Source: Saccharomycodes ludwigii
Taxonomy: Eukaryota; Ascomycota; Saccharomycetes; Saccharomycodales; Saccharomycodaceae
Length of the DNA stretch: 64,000 nt
Direction: 5' to 3'
Assembly: GCF_020623625.1 (NCBI RefSeq)
Contig: NC_060203.1
Location: forward strand, 1,178,001-1,242,000
The notes below the pieces were generated by a model, which was not told the origin of the DNA, made no database searches, and saw only the letters and a list, made by a program, of their open reading frames with translations. This document shows positions 19,602 through 31,689 of this stretch, in pieces. The first letter of the stretch is position 1. Each line of letters opens with the position of its first letter. The position numbers and the translations under genes are program-made.

Positions 19602-22265
19602 TCATTTAGATAAAGAATCTTGAACCCTACCCAAAGCGGCTTTTACTCTCATACCAACACGGGTACTCAATTCATAATCACCGGCAAAATCTAATGCTCT
19701 CTGTAACCAATCTCTGGACTCCGTCAAACCATCAATATTCTTAATTTTCCAAGAAAATAAAGCACGTTCATATAGTGCAGATGGATATAACCAAGGATCT
19801 TGAGTTAACTTATTAAATCTGGTTTTGTTAGTAGTAGGATTAACATCATAAATAATTTCAGGTATTAACTCAGTATCCAAAATTCTACAACCTTCTTCAA
19901 CACGACCAATTCTTCTATATATAACTGCAGTCATGAAATTTTTAATCATTTCTTGATCGGGCAACTTTAATTCAGTAGCTGGATTCTCATATTCAGTAAT
20001 TAATTTCAAGCTTAATTTTAATAAATCCTCATCCATTCTTGAGAAACCTTGGTACAAATACGATAATTCGTGAACTGGAGAAGTAGCAATGGCATCCAAT
20101 GGATCTTTGATATTATGTTTGGATTGAATAGCCTTAATTTGATCTACTTTTCTTTGCATAAATCTATCAAATGGTAAATTTTTAGCCATCCATTTTTTCT
20201 TATTCAATAAATTTGGAGCACTAAAGATCAACTCAACAGCCTTCTCATGATAATATTCTTTTTTTGAAGAGTCTAGTAAATTCATTTGGCACATTCTGTA
20301 ATTCTCCAAATAACAGCAACCGGCAAAGTATGTGTAAAAAGCATGTGACCATTCGTTAATCTCAATTAAATACAAGAAATCTTGAGCAGCTCTCTCAAAT
20401 TCATGTAAATGAACCAAAGTGATGGCCCTAGTGAAAACTAGTTGCGCTTTGACCTGCTTCATTTCAATAGTAGTAGCATCAATAGAGTCCATTAGTTCGA
20501 CAGCTTCCTTTAATTTGCCCTTCTTAGATAAGAGCATACTTTCTTGCAATAGCCATAGGGCACTGTTAGGGAAAACAGCCCGTGCTTTCAATAATTCCCT
20601 CTCTAATCTAATACCAGGATGCAGTAACTCATCACTGGTCATCTCATCGGGATGCTGATCAGCTTTAGCATTATCATCAGCTTTTAACTTATCTACCAAA
20701 TCGTTAGTCAATTCCACGTCCTCGGATCCGTTTTTTTCCTTCTGTTCGGTCTTAATACTGTGATCACTACTTTTCAAAGGGATGTCAAAATCATCATCAA
20801 CAAACTGGAAAGGACCATTATAATAAAATAATAAAGCAGACAAACCCAAACCACCGTGAATATTTCTTTCTTTAACACATTTCCAAACCATTCTTAAACC
20901 ATCTTCTCTATTACCCCTGACACCAATAACACTTAGGACTGCGCCGATGGCAGGTGGCAATAAAGATAAAATCACTTGTAGAATACCAAAGCATAGATTA
21001 ACCCCAGAATGAATAAACTCATCAACAGTGCACTGCTGGTTGCACTTGGCTCCATTCAAATAAGTGTGCTGAACATCAATGTCTTCTTCAATGGCAGTGC
21101 CATCCTCATCATCAACTTTTGTTGAACTTATCCCTAATTCCGTACGTAATCTAATAGAGGCAGGTGGGTTCCCAATATGAGAACCACACAATCTTTTGTC
21201 TCTCATTTCATAGATCTTATCAGCAAATTCCAACAGTTCTTTATCTGTTTCTTCCAATGATTGAGCATTGCTAAACTTATATGGAACATCCATAGAAATT
21301 TGGGAAGCATTGTTAGCAGGAGAGTGGGTATTGGATTTAGACAAAGATGAGCTGCTAGAGGTACTATGAATACTAGTAACAGAATTAGAATGTAATCTTC
21401 CGGTTGGTGTATTTGGAATTCTCAAGTTGGAAGTGGATCCAGATTGATTATTACCTTGGATGTTGGTGGCACCTGATCTACTCGAAATACTAGCACTACT
21501 ACTGTTTGTGGCTGGTGTTTCAACAACTGGAGTGGTAGCTGGAGTTAAGTTAGAAACGCTGGAAATAGATGGGTTTCTGGATGGTGCAGTAACAGTATGT
21601 TGTTGAGCACTGGGTGGTCTTTTACCACTGATGCTGGCACTGCTTGACTTGTGCTCCAGTTGGGCCTTATTAATCAATTTTAAAATTTCCTGTAAAGTAT
21701 TATAAGCTTTTTTCAATTTTAACAAAGCTTTGGCACTCTCCATCATACTTTCACTGAACAACATCAAAAGAGCATTCAACAAACAACTTTCAGTGTAAGT
21801 AACCTGAAATTCGGTTCCTGGTGGGTACAAATGACTGGTTTTCAAGTTATACTTGATATTATATTGTTGCGCTTTTAAAGATAATTGCTCAGCCTTTCCC
21901 AAAGTGGCACCAGCCTTTAAGATGACGCTACTTTCAAACCCTAAAGTTGCCTCCAAGAACTCAATAACACCAGTAGCCAAGACTAAAATTGTTGGGCAGC
22001 CAGGGGGTACAATACTTTCCGATTTACCCTCGATGACTTGTTCTTCATCATTTAAAATTTTGAATCCTAGTTTGGTACGATCATCCAATAAATAATCCAT
22101 TGCTTGTAAAGCAATCTCAAAGTCGTGTGCCTGTTTTAAAATCAACTTTGATTTTTTGATTATAGCATCATCTTTAGCTGAAGCACTAGTTGTAGAAAGT
22201 TCTGAAGAATTTGATTTGTTTGAAGAAATAGAATTTTGTCTTCCTCTTCCAAAAAACTTAAACAT
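19602..22265 (-). CDS. IML2: Iml2/TTC39 family protein (IML2/YKR018C ancestor)
   Basis: TPR-like protein of the Iml2/TTC39 family. In S. cerevisiae Iml2 is linked to lipid droplets and clearance of protein inclusion bodies; YKR018C is its paralog. The product is 887 aa, longer than the roughly 730 aa I recall for S. cerevisiae. The N-terminal half starts with KQAHDFEIALQAMDYLLDDR. A Ser/Thr/Asn-rich insert at about 205-325 accounts for most of the extra length. A hydrophobic segment follows (FGILQVILSLLPPAIGAVLSVIG, about 425-447, typical of the family). The helical C-terminal half includes GNREDGLRMVWKC, LEREL and HAFYTYFAGCCYLENYRMC. In S. cerevisiae the two copies sit at YJL082W (beside ARP4) and YKR018C (beside HEL1), which fits a pre-duplication single copy here. 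Confidence 0.92.
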   Translation of the reverse strand: MFKFFGRGRQNSISSNKSNSSELSTTSASAKDDAIIKKSKLILKQAHDFEIALQAMDYLLDDRTKLGFKILNDEEQVIEGKSESIVPPGCPTILVLATGVIEFLEATLGFESSVILKAGATLGKAEQLSLKAQQYNIKYNLKTSHLYPPGTEFQVTYTESCLLNALLMLFSESMMESAKALLKLKKAYNTLQEILKLINKAQLEHKSSSASISGKRPPSAQQHTVTAPSRNPSISSVSNLTPATTPVVETPATNSSSASISSRSGATNIQGNNQSGSTSNLRIPNTPTGRLHSNSVTSIHSTSSSSSLSKSNTHSPANNASQISMDVPYKFSNAQSLEETDKELLEFADKIYEMRDKRLCGSHIGNPPASIRLRTELGISSTKVDDEDGTAIEEDIDVQHTYLNGAKCNQQCTVDEFIHSGVNLCFGILQVILSLLPPAIGAVLSVIGVRGNREDGLRMVWKCVKERNIHGGLGLSALLFYYNGPFQFVDDDFDIPLKSSDHSIKTEQKEKNGSEDVELTNDLVDKLKADDNAKADQHPDEMTSDELLHPGIRLERELLKARAVFPNSALWLLQESMLLSKKGKLKEAVELMDSIDATTIEMKQVKAQLVFTRAITLVHLHEFERAAQDFLYLIEINEWSHAFYTYFAGCCYLENYRMCQMNLLDSSKKEYYHEKAVELIFSAPNLLNKKKWMAKNLPFDRFMQRKVDQIKAIQSKHNIKDPLDAIATSPVHELSYLYQGFSRMDEDLLKLSLKLITEYENPATELKLPDQEMIKNFMTAVIYRRIGRVEEGCRILDTELIPEIIYDVNPTTNKTRFNKLTQDPWLYPSALYERALFSWKIKNIDGLTESRDWLQRALDFAGDYELSTRVGMRVKAALGRVQDSLSK

Positions 22266-23034
22266 GTTGATTCCCTTTGATTAATAGTATGTTGTATGGA
22301 GTGAATAAATTTTATGTATATATATATATATTTTTTTTTTTTTATCTTTCCTATTAGAACTTGTCAAGAATATATTATTGAGCACAGTTAAAAAGTTTCT
22401 AGTCAAAACTTTGAGAGTTTTTCCTAATAAAGATGATTTGAAATAGGCTTTATAAAGAGAAGAAAAGAAAAAAAAAAAAAAAAAAAAAAAGGAAAAAAAG
22501 AAAAAAAAGGAGTAGTTATCGAATCAAGTATCTACTGTGGTAATAAACTGCACAAAAAAAAAAAATATGTATAATATATTCATTTTGTACAGAATCGCCG
22601 AACTTTTTTTTCCTTTTTCATTATTTTTTTTTTTATTTTTTAATAAACGGCGGACAATTTAATGGTTAATGAATATGATGAATATATGTTCGATATACGA
22701 AACTAGGAAAAAATCACCAATTTTTAATAAACTTTCTATATTTATTAATATTATAAACAAGGGCAAATAATACAATACTATATTGTTATTTTATTAATTA
22801 TTTGTTCATTCCCTTATGGAAAGAAAAAAAAAAAAAAACTAGTATCTGTATATAAATACTATTTTTTTTAAATAGGGGGGGAGGATTTCATTTTTATCAT
22901 GGATCATATTTTGTAGGCCTTCCAGTACAACCCCCCACCCGCCGTATAATAAATAAGTGAAAACTATGTCAATGAATAACAAGAAATCAGTTGCTTATTT
23001 ATATTTTAATCAATAATGATAATAATAATGTTTA
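22266..23034. other. intergenic region, IML2 promoter and IRS4 3' end
   Basis: This 0.77 kb region between tandem minus-strand genes contains (TA)n near 22316-22330, an A-rich stretch, and two GC-rich spots in opposite orientation: ACGGCGG at 22647-22653 and CCGCCGT at 22939-22945, the latter just after a C6 run. A G7 run lies near 22876. These could be sites for GC-binding factors; none is assigned. Confidence 0.45.
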
Positions 23035-25654
23035 TTATATCAGATTTTTCTTTAAATGCTTCTTCACTTTACTCCCACTTTCTTTAACTAATTTCTTACT
23101 AGAATGGTATAATTTACTACTCTCGCCATGATGTTTCTTCCTATGACTAGTACCACTATTAAGGGTAGCTTTATTTTTACTCTTGTTCCCACTTTTTTCA
23201 ATAATTATGTGATCAACAGATTGCCAAACCTTATCTGCTACTTTATTAGGCAACTTTTTTCCATATAAGCATTGATCAATTAGCCACATACCAACAATAA
23301 AACTTTTCCTCGATAAAGTGCCATCCTTATTTAAGTCAACCATATTATATATCCTATATAATAATCGCTGACTTAATTTAGATCTATTCCATATTTCCAA
23401 AACAATTAGATTCAAAATGGCGTCCTTTTTTGCTGCGTGTTCCGAAACACCCTCCCAAGGTAATAAATTTAAATATTTGTTTTTATTGGAAATCCAGATA
23501 CCCTCATATCTTTGCCTTTCACTGGCTGTAATATATCCCAAATCCAAATGGTGTTTCCAAGGTTTGTCCTCATTGAATGTCTTATTTGTTACTAAATAAT
23601 CCCCGTTGTTATTGTTCTTAATGTTAGTATTGTGGTTATGGCCTGCTATGGACAAGCTACCATTAGATTTGTATAAGGAAGATATACTTGAATTGGTGGC
23701 TCCGTGTGCATCGTTATTCAAGCCTGATCCGTTATTATTCTTATTTTTGCTGCTATTATGACTATAACCAATGGGGAAACTTCCGTTAGTGAGATTTTTA
23801 TTTTGGAGATTCAAACAGCTATTTCTTTTCTTGTTGTAATCTTTCTTTATTTGTTTTTTATTATTTCTCCTTTTTTTATTTGTTGAACCATCAACATCAC
23901 TAGGTGGCAAATTTATCGAAGATGAAGTCGATGACAAAGCACTATCATCATCTTCTGTGCCGTCATCGTAATCAACACCGGCACCAGTATCAGCACCATC
24001 ATTATAAAAATGAAAATCATCATCATATTTCGTATTTCTATCAGTAAATCCAACGCTATCATCGCTACTATCATATGAAGAAAAACTATGCAGATTGTTA
24101 CTAGATAAGTTCTGTGTAATTGATGGTCTAATACTACTAACCAATGAATCCATGGATAACCTCTTCCCCTTTATTTTCATTGGGTTTAATAAAGATCTTA
24201 CATTATTAGCAGTACTACTACTAACACTCCTTCTTGGTGTAGGGAAATTATCGAATCCATATAAATCTGAAGAAATAGGCGAGGTAGCTAAAGAAGACGG
24301 CAAAGAAGAGCATGAAGAAGTGGATAACCTGGATAAAGAACTGTGTAATGTGGTACCCAAATTTTTATCATTTTTATCATATAACAAATCACTTTTCAGT
24401 TTTTTACGAGCATTCTTAGCAACAGCGGCAGTTATTCCAGTTCCGTTAATGTTATAATTAGCTTCATTTGTTTTTAATTCATTCACATTTACAAAACTAC
24501 TAGTACTTTTGTGTGGAATGACGCTGGAGGCAATAGAATAAAGCGAGCTTTTACTACGATGATGTTTGTACTGACTGTTTTTATTCATGATTCTACTGAT
24601 ATTTTTTTTGTCATTTATATCGTCATTATTCCGCATCGTAGTTAAAACATGGTGTTGCGCATGTTCTCTTGAAATACTGTTTCTTGGTGTGCTGCTTCCC
24701 TTCAGTTTACCAATATTTTTAAAACTATCTGCAGAAGCAAGTGCTTCTATGTTTCCACATGGATTAGACTGGTTCGTAATGATTGTATCTTGGGAAATAG
24801 TTTTTTTTGGAAGATCAACACGGTGATTTGATGGTTTAATGTTTGATTCATTAAAAAGAAAATCGTTTTCAGTGGTTCTGTTCACGATATTATTGCTGTT
24901 TGAAACTTCCTGTTCATTCTTAATAAGATTTGGTGGAGTGCTAGCTTTAAATTCGATATTTTTTTTGTTTTTAATCGTATTTATTGGTGTAGATTTCCCA
25001 TCAGATCCAGTTGCAACAACATTTTGGTTAATGGAGGCAGTTTTGTGAGCGATTTTGCTCTGGCATCCTATATCGTTAGCAGATTTCAACAGTGAAGTGC
25101 TGGATAGTTTCGCTTTGCCATTATTAGCAGTGTCCTGCGATTTTATGGTCTTTTTAGCGTCTTGGGGCTTTTCAATTGACATTGGGCCATTAAAGTTTGT
25201 TTCATCACTTTTGGGTGAAGATATGTTTTTTAAAAACACTTTTTCCTTGGTGTTTTTAGTAGGATCCCTAGTATGATTCAAATCTTTAGTTATTGTGTTT
25301 TTGTTTGTAGTATTATTTGCCTTTTTATTGGAGTTTCCATTGTTCTTAAAACCTAATGAGCTACTCAGGCTTTTAAACTTCTTTTTCAAAAAACTATGTT
25401 TTAGCATTTTAGAGGATAGATTTTTTACAGAATATGTATTATTATTATTACTACTATTATTATTTTTCTTATTCTTATTATTCTTGGTATGCTCTTCATG
25501 TTGAGCATCAGTATTTTTTTTTAATTGAAATTTTTTGGTATCTACAGCATTAGTAGCAATTGTTATAGGTTTAGAAGGAGGTGATATTGAGATCAAATCA
25601 TTACCAGGGTTGGTATTGTCAGTAGAAAGCGTAGTATTATTATTATTATTATTA

Positions 25655-25728
<74 letters not shown>

Positions 25729-27296
25729 GGTAGTTGTAGTGGTGGTGGTAGTCGCAGTTGTGGCGGTACCAGCAAAATCAGAAGTAACATTGGTATTGGC
25801 AATATTATTATTGGTAGTAGCATTATTTTTTTCAGTAATTGTTTTATTATGCATGCCACAATTAATTTCGGAGGGAGTTGGTGTGGGAGATACTACGTTA
25901 ACTAAAGGAATAGTATCATCATTAGCAAAAAGACCCTTTCCATCTTGTTCAGCATCCTCTTCAGTAACGTTATTGTTCAGATTATCCTTAACAAACTTTT
26001 CATAAAATGATGTGTTCATAGTATTCGTGTTATTTCTATCTAATTGATCCATTTCGTAAGAATTTGTGCTGTGGTTGGAATTAGAAACGTTTTCGTTAAC
26101 ATTGTTGTTGTTGTTGTTGTTGCTATTGTTGTTATTATAAATGTTCATTTTATTATTATAAAGCATGTTATTGGTAGTTGTATTAGTATTAAGAGAAACA
26201 CTATGAGCATTATTATTGGAAGATAATATAGAATCGCTGTTGTTACTCATTGTATCACCACTCATAATACTCCGCAAGTTACTATTTGAATAAAGACTCG
26301 ATCTCAACCCATTATGTGTATTATCAATACCGAGTACTCTGCTGTTTGTAATAATTTCATCGTTTAATGGAAAAGTGGCACAAATATTGTCGACAACTCC
26401 ATTGTTATGAGTACTAGCTGTAGTCTCATCAATAGAAGGTGATATGGTAATTTTATTGGTATCATTTGAGGTGGATATAACAGGAGACGGAGGTGCTTCT
26501 GAAATAACTGATGAATGAAGGATAGGTGGTGGCGGTGGTGGTGGAACTCTATTATTATTACTATAAACGCTACTGCTTAAAGTAGAACTGCTTTTTTTAT
26601 GAGTTAAAATGTTCCCGTTGTCATTTGCAAGAGTATTCTTTAAAGTATTATTACTAGCACTGTTATTCGAGGTTGGCAGTTTCGGTACCATAGTACTAAT
26701 ATTATCACAATTTTGTGGAGCCTTAGTGATTGGATTTTCCTGTTTGAACATATACTCACCCTCATTTTTTGCATTATATTCTTCGCTTGGAATATTGGAT
26801 CCTATACTGTTATATTGATCATTTTTATCATCTCTATTAACACCAACAGTAGAAAAACCAGTATTTTCAATGGATGTAGACAACTCGGATTTATCTAATG
26901 TTTTCTGGGGAGCATGGTCCTTACTTATCCCTGGCTTCTTTTTTGCTAGATTTGTATTATTCGCAATAGAAAGTAATATATTTTTGCTATCAGTTGCGAC
27001 GGCATCCTCCTTGGTACTGTTGTGATTACCATGCGAAACATTTCTAGATAAAATGTGTTTTTTATAAGAATTGATGGCTTCATTGGCAACACGTTCAGTT
27101 ATTTTGTTTAATTTATGTATAGCAGACATATTAACATGGGTAGTATCACAATTATCATTGCTATCGCTATTAGTAGTAATATCATTTTCAAAAGCAGGTT
27201 CGTGAATAATACTAGGACTTGAATAAATTGAACACATTGGTTCGTTAGAAGATGCTACAGATAAAATATCCAATGACCCTCTAGGATTCATTATAC

Positions 27297-27330
<34 letters not shown>

Positions 27331-28950
27331 GACATTATTATTATTGATATTATTATTGTGGTTGTAAATCGATGAGCATAGGGAAGTAACCCTTGATATA
27401 CTTGATGCAGCATCTGAGTCATTAATGTGAGAGTCATCATCTTTCTTTATGATATTTGTACGCATAGTATTCGGACTAGTGTTTACCCCATTATTTTGTT
27501 TGTTATTTAGACTGCTATTTTTGTTGCTCTTGCTAACTTCATCTGTATTTGGGGTATTGTGTTTAGCATCGTTTAGAGCGTCATCTGAAATATTGATAGT
27601 TCGATTATTCTTTGTAAAGTTATTGACATTGTAATTAGTGCTGTTACTGACTAAATTTATTGAATTATTACTAATTGTTGGGTCATTTTTGTTATTTGTA
27701 GTAATATTTGTATTTGATTTTGGTATAATGCCTAAACTTCTATTCAATTGTTCTAATTGCAATTCTTTCTCCTTCTGCTTCTTAATAATAAGTTGTTGTA
27801 ATATTTTCCTCTTCTGTTCTTCTTCTTTTTGTTTTTGTATAATTTGTTGTTTAATTAATTGTTTCCTTCTTTTATTTTCTTCAATTTTTTCCTGTTCAAA
27901 AGTAGTTAATGCCTTGGAAGCTGCTGCTGCTGCTGCTGCAACTACGTTATTACTGTAAGTAATAGGTATTCGTTTATGAGTGTTTTTTGTTGGGGTATAA
28001 GGTCGAACACTCGTATTATAGGAAGTTTTAAGAATATCATTATTATCTAAAACTTCAGTGTATTTTCCCTCATCTTGTTGTTGTTGTTGCTGCTGCTGTT
28101 GTTGTTGTTCTTCCTTTTCTTGTTGTTGTTGTTCCTCTTTTCCCTTTCCTGATTCTTTGTCAATAGTATCCAAGGTTGTTTGATCCTTTTCTTTATCAGT
28201 CATAATATTAGTAGTGACAGAAGCAGTTCTAGAACAGCAATTATTAAATTTTATAGTGCTATTTGTACCAGTACTGCTATTACTTATAGATCTATGTCTT
28301 TGTTTGGATAATAAGTTTGAATTTTTGCTAGAAATACTATTTTTTCTGCTATTGTTAGTACTGCTAGTGGCGCTGCTAGTATTACAGATATTTATGCCAT
28401 TTAAAACACTACTTGTTCTACTTTTGGCAAGAACATTGGAAAGACCAGTATTACTAGCTTTCCGTTTTATAATACTACTTGATCTACTATTATTGCCACC
28501 ACCATTTGAGGACTTACTTGCTTGAATATTTTTGTTTACCACTAATTTAGGAGGATTTCCTATGGAGGAAGACGAAATATTCCTAATATCATTGTTATTG
28601 TTATTAGCAACGGGGATTCTATAACGTGATAGTAGTTCTTTTCTTTCACTTTCAGAAATGCTATTATTTCTTTTAAATATATCACTTGGCGGTACTGGTC
28701 GATTTTTTGAAGAACTGGTACTATTAATGCTAGCGACTCTCCGTATAGTTTTATTAGTATTTCCGTTACTCCGTTTAGTGATTGAATCAGGAATAGAAAT
28801 ATCAGATGTTTTAATTGCAGTTGTATTTATATTTGAGTTTCTATATTTAGCAAATATTGCTTGTGCTGCCTTTACTGAATCAGAATTGTTACTGTTGTCA
28901 GATGCATAGGGCGATTGATAATAAGTATTCCTATTATTCGAATAATGCAT
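23035..28950 (-). CDS. IRS4: very large IRS4/TAX4 homolog with C-terminal EH domain
   Basis: EH-domain protein. S. cerevisiae Irs4 and Tax4 regulate PtdIns(4,5)P2 levels through the phosphatase Inp51 and affect cell wall integrity, autophagy and rDNA silencing. The frame is intact over 1971 codons, about three times the roughly 610 aa of Irs4 or Tax4. The EH domain lies at about 1820-1915 (ERQRYEGIWISNKNKYLNLL, LLYRIYNMVDLNKDGTLSRK) with an EF-hand-like loop whose first Asp is residue 1872. The first 1800 residues are low-complexity: Ser/Asn-rich, a poly-Gln/Glu stretch near 270-292, poly-Ala near 345, a Pro run near 808, and a pure Asn tract of over 30 residues near 1075-1105. Short basic and Ser-rich islands such as SKMLKHSFLKKKFKSL may be functional motifs. 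Position beside IML2 matches YKR019C/YJL083W. Confidence 0.88.
25634..25728 (-). repeat. (AAT)n coding microsatellite, poly-Asn tract in IRS4 homolog
   Basis: Trinucleotide repeat of about 95 bp read as AAT Asn codons on the minus strand, nearly pure with one AAC-type interruption. Further (AAT)n and (AAC)n tracts occur in the same gene, for example at about 27297-27330 and 26102-26120. Purity of a single codon points to recent replication slippage rather than selection on the protein. Confidence 0.9.
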
Positions 28951-29926
28951 GACTTATATATATGTGTATGTGTGTAACTTGGCTTTATTTTCTTTTCTTT
29001 CTCTCTTTTGGTTATATAGTTTATACTGTAATTTTTGCTTATTTGTCATATATCTTGTTTAGTACTACACATAAGTGTTTTTTATTTTTTTTTTTTTTTT
29101 TTTTTTTTTTCTTTTTTGTTGATGTGTGATAGCAAGCAGCAAAAAAAAGTGTCAAGATTGTTTAGTATTTTAATACGATATGTTATTATTCATGGAGAAT
29201 GGCTATGCTGATTAGTTAGTTAATTATCCAAATTTTTTTAATTTTTTAATTTTTTCCGTTTCGCTTGCTGTATAAATTTTATTGTTATTTTTGAACGAAG
29301 AATAAATTAATGGTAATTGATACCCGGCTACTATCTTTTTTTTTTTTTTTTCGAGGCTCAGCACAAACATTTGTAAGATTTTTAAGAAAAGGATTATGGG
29401 GAATTGGAAAGGAGAGTGGAATATTAGAATAATCAGCGGGTCAAATATGTGTTAGAAGTAAAGGTTATAAGTAATTTTATATTAGCTTCACTATTTTTTA
29501 CTGGATAAATCATACTCGTTGTCGTTGTTATTATATTGTTCGTCTGTTTATGTTTGTTTTTTTTTTTTTTTTTTTAGTTATTGTTTATTTTTAATTATGT
29601 AAAATTGTATTTTTGTTTTGTATACAATAATTAAATAAATAATTTGTACGGAAAAATTAAACAAAATGTTTAAAAGTATTTTTTATTTTTTACAGGTAAA
29701 TAAACATATCGCAATGTACCACTTACTTCACTGTCCTTTTCGTCACTCCCCCCCCCCCTTTTTTTTTTTCTTCTTTCTTTCGTCTGTTTCCTTTTTGTTT
29801 GGGTTCATTTTCAACCTGTGTAATTTTAATATAAATAAGTCTCTTCTTTAGAATTAGAAAAAAAAATTATAAAAGAAAACAAATATAATTAAAGCATAAA
29901 TATATATAAAAGCTACATAGGAAATT
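28951..29926. other. divergent promoter region between IRS4 and YBR053C homologs
   Basis: A 1.0 kb region between divergent starts and the junction of the two synteny blocks. It holds T26 at 29085-29110, further T tracts near 29338 and 29560, a Reb1-like TACCCGG at 29321-29327 (one mismatch to the full site) and a C11 run at 29748-29758 followed by a T run. No gene seen. Confidence 0.5.
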
Positions 29927-31087
29927 ATGACTGTTAAAACTTTTACATTATCTGGTATTGAGCCATTCATTATACCATCACAATCAAGTACTGATACTAA
30001 AGAGTTGGGTAGTAGACTATCTGAAGGTATTACTTATATCAAAGAATACAATAGAATATATTGGGTTGATATTTTTTTAGGTGAAATTTATTCTTGTAAT
30101 GGTAACACTCAAGGTGGCTCCGTTCCCGATGGATTGTTAAAAATTAAATTAACTAAATCCAATTACAAATCTGCCGGAAATACAACAATTCCCTATCCTG
30201 GTGCCGAGATTTCGTATGATGAAAGATGTGGTGTTGTTTTTCCTACCACAATTAATCCTAATACTGTACTTTTTGGCGGTAAGCATGGGGTTGGTGTGGC
30301 TGATTTATCCGCTAATACATGGCATTATAAATTACTTTACAGGGACCATGTTAAAGGTGCAGGCAAAGATTGGGCCAATTTGAGATCTAATGACGGAAAT
30401 GTCAATCCTATTAGCGGCGATATTTATATTGGTGTAATGAAAGATTTCCAAAGCGATGACAAATTTTTAGAGCAAGGTTGTGTATTGAAAATTGACAAGA
30501 GTTTTACTAATGCCAAAATTGTTGTTGATAATATTAAAATTCCAAATAGTATTAATTGGTATAAGCAAGATGATAGTTGGAAGGTTTTACTTACTGATAG
30601 TTTGGGATTTAGAATTTTGCAATTCAAGGTGGATTCAAAAACTGGTGATTTCGTTACCGCTAGTTCTACTACAGACAATAAAGAGACATACCCAGTTAAA
30701 TTTATTGATATTATTAAATCTAATAATGAAAAATTTGCTTCACCTGAACCTGATGGTAGTGTGGTTTATAAAAACAAATATTTTATCACTGCAGTTTGGT
30801 CAAGTAATAAAATTCAAATATATCAAATAGATACTTCTGCTAATTCATCTGAGAGATTAAAGTTTGAGTATATTTTGCCCGACACCAGATTGATCTCCTG
30901 CTGTTGTCTAGGCCCCAAATATAATGAGTTATTAGTCACTACAGCTAGTGAAGATATTCCCAACAAAATGTATAAAGGTGGGTGGATATATAAGATTGAT
31001 TTATTAAAAGATAATCCTTCATTATTTTGTAGGGAAAAAGATGATACTTTTGCTGAATCATCTAAAATTTTGTTTAGATTATTATAA
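29927..31087 (+). CDS. SMP-30/gluconolactonase-like beta-propeller protein (YBR053C homolog)
   Basis: Cytosolic six-bladed propeller of the SMP-30/gluconolactonase/LRE (regucalcin-like) family, whose characterised members are metal-dependent lactonases; the yeast substrate is unknown to me. The product is 386 aa and S. cerevisiae YBR053C is about 358. Family features are the early blade EGITYIKEYNRIYWVDIFLG, with the Glu expected as a metal ligand, the middle GAGKDWANLRSNDGNVNPIS, with the Asn/Asp-rich substrate loop, and the late SPEPDGSVVYKNKYFITAVW. There is no signal peptide. It lies directly before the PST2/RFS1 homolog, as YBR053C does next to RFS1 (YBR052C) in S. cerevisiae, which supports the assignment. 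Confidence 0.85.
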   Translation: MTVKTFTLSGIEPFIIPSQSSTDTKELGSRLSEGITYIKEYNRIYWVDIFLGEIYSCNGNTQGGSVPDGLLKIKLTKSNYKSAGNTTIPYPGAEISYDERCGVVFPTTINPNTVLFGGKHGVGVADLSANTWHYKLLYRDHVKGAGKDWANLRSNDGNVNPISGDIYIGVMKDFQSDDKFLEQGCVLKIDKSFTNAKIVVDNIKIPNSINWYKQDDSWKVLLTDSLGFRILQFKVDSKTGDFVTASSTTDNKETYPVKFIDIIKSNNEKFASPEPDGSVVYKNKYFITAVWSSNKIQIYQIDTSANSSERLKFEYILPDTRLISCCCLGPKYNELLVTTASEDIPNKMYKGGWIYKIDLLKDNPSLFCREKDDTFAESSKILFRLL

Positions 31088-31689
31088 TTGGTTAGTTATA
31101 GGTGTTCTAAATAATATTACATAATAGTATTAATAATAACAATTGTTTTAGTAATATACTTTTGCCTGCTCATAAGAAGTTTTGTTTAAATTATTGTAAC
31201 TAGTTAGCAACATATGTTTAAAGTATGATTATATAATAATATTTTTTTTTTTAGTAATTAACTTAGTAATGATTTAGTAATATACTTTTTTAGACTATCC
31301 ATTGATATAGGGTGGGTATATTATGGCGTAGACGCTTTTTTTTTTTTTTTTTTTTTTTTGGATAGGCAGGCATTAATAAGTTATTAATAATGACAGATAA
31401 TAGAAAATAAAATACATATGATTTTAATACAATCAACAAAAAAAAAAAAAAAAAAAAAAAAAAAGGTTTATTAATTTGACAGTACTAATATATATAAGGG
31501 AGTGCTTTTAGTTTAGAAAAAGGATAAAAAAAAACTCTTTATATACATTTTATTTTGATTCATCATTTAAAATTGTATATTCATAACCAATTACTTATTA
31601 TAGAACGGAGAACATACAATATACAATTAAAAAAAAAAAAATATAAACAAACAACCAAACAAACAAACAAACAAACAAACAAGCAAAAA
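31088..31689. promoter_or_regulatory. PST2 promoter region with long A/T tracts
   Basis: A 0.6 kb region between two plus-strand genes. It contains four Yap1-type sites, a T tract near 31337-31359, A25 near 31439-31464, and a (CAAA)n stretch at about 31647-31680 directly before the start codon. A short direct repeat (TTTAGTAATATACTTTT) occurs at about 31147 and 31273. Confidence 0.65.
31148..31280 (+). promoter_or_regulatory. cluster of four Yap1-type elements TTAGTAA
   Basis: TTAGTAA occurs at 31148-31154, 31251-31257, 31263-31269 and 31274-31280. TTAGTAA/TTACTAA is the recognised Yap1 response element. The last three are 12 and 11 bp apart, about one helical turn. They lie roughly 410-540 bp before the PST2 start, and S. 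cerevisiae PST2 is reported to be induced by oxidative stress in a Yap1-dependent way. Function here is inferred. Confidence 0.65.

Noticed and set aside
25535-26005. A poly-Leu/Val frame opposite the IRS4 homolog, resembling a membrane protein.
   Set aside because: It arises from the complement of the AAT repeat in the coding strand.
31555-31689. N-terminal extension of PST2 by 45 codons.
   Set aside because: There is no ATG at its start, it reads through a (CAAA)n repeat, and the ATG at 31690 matches the Pst2 start.
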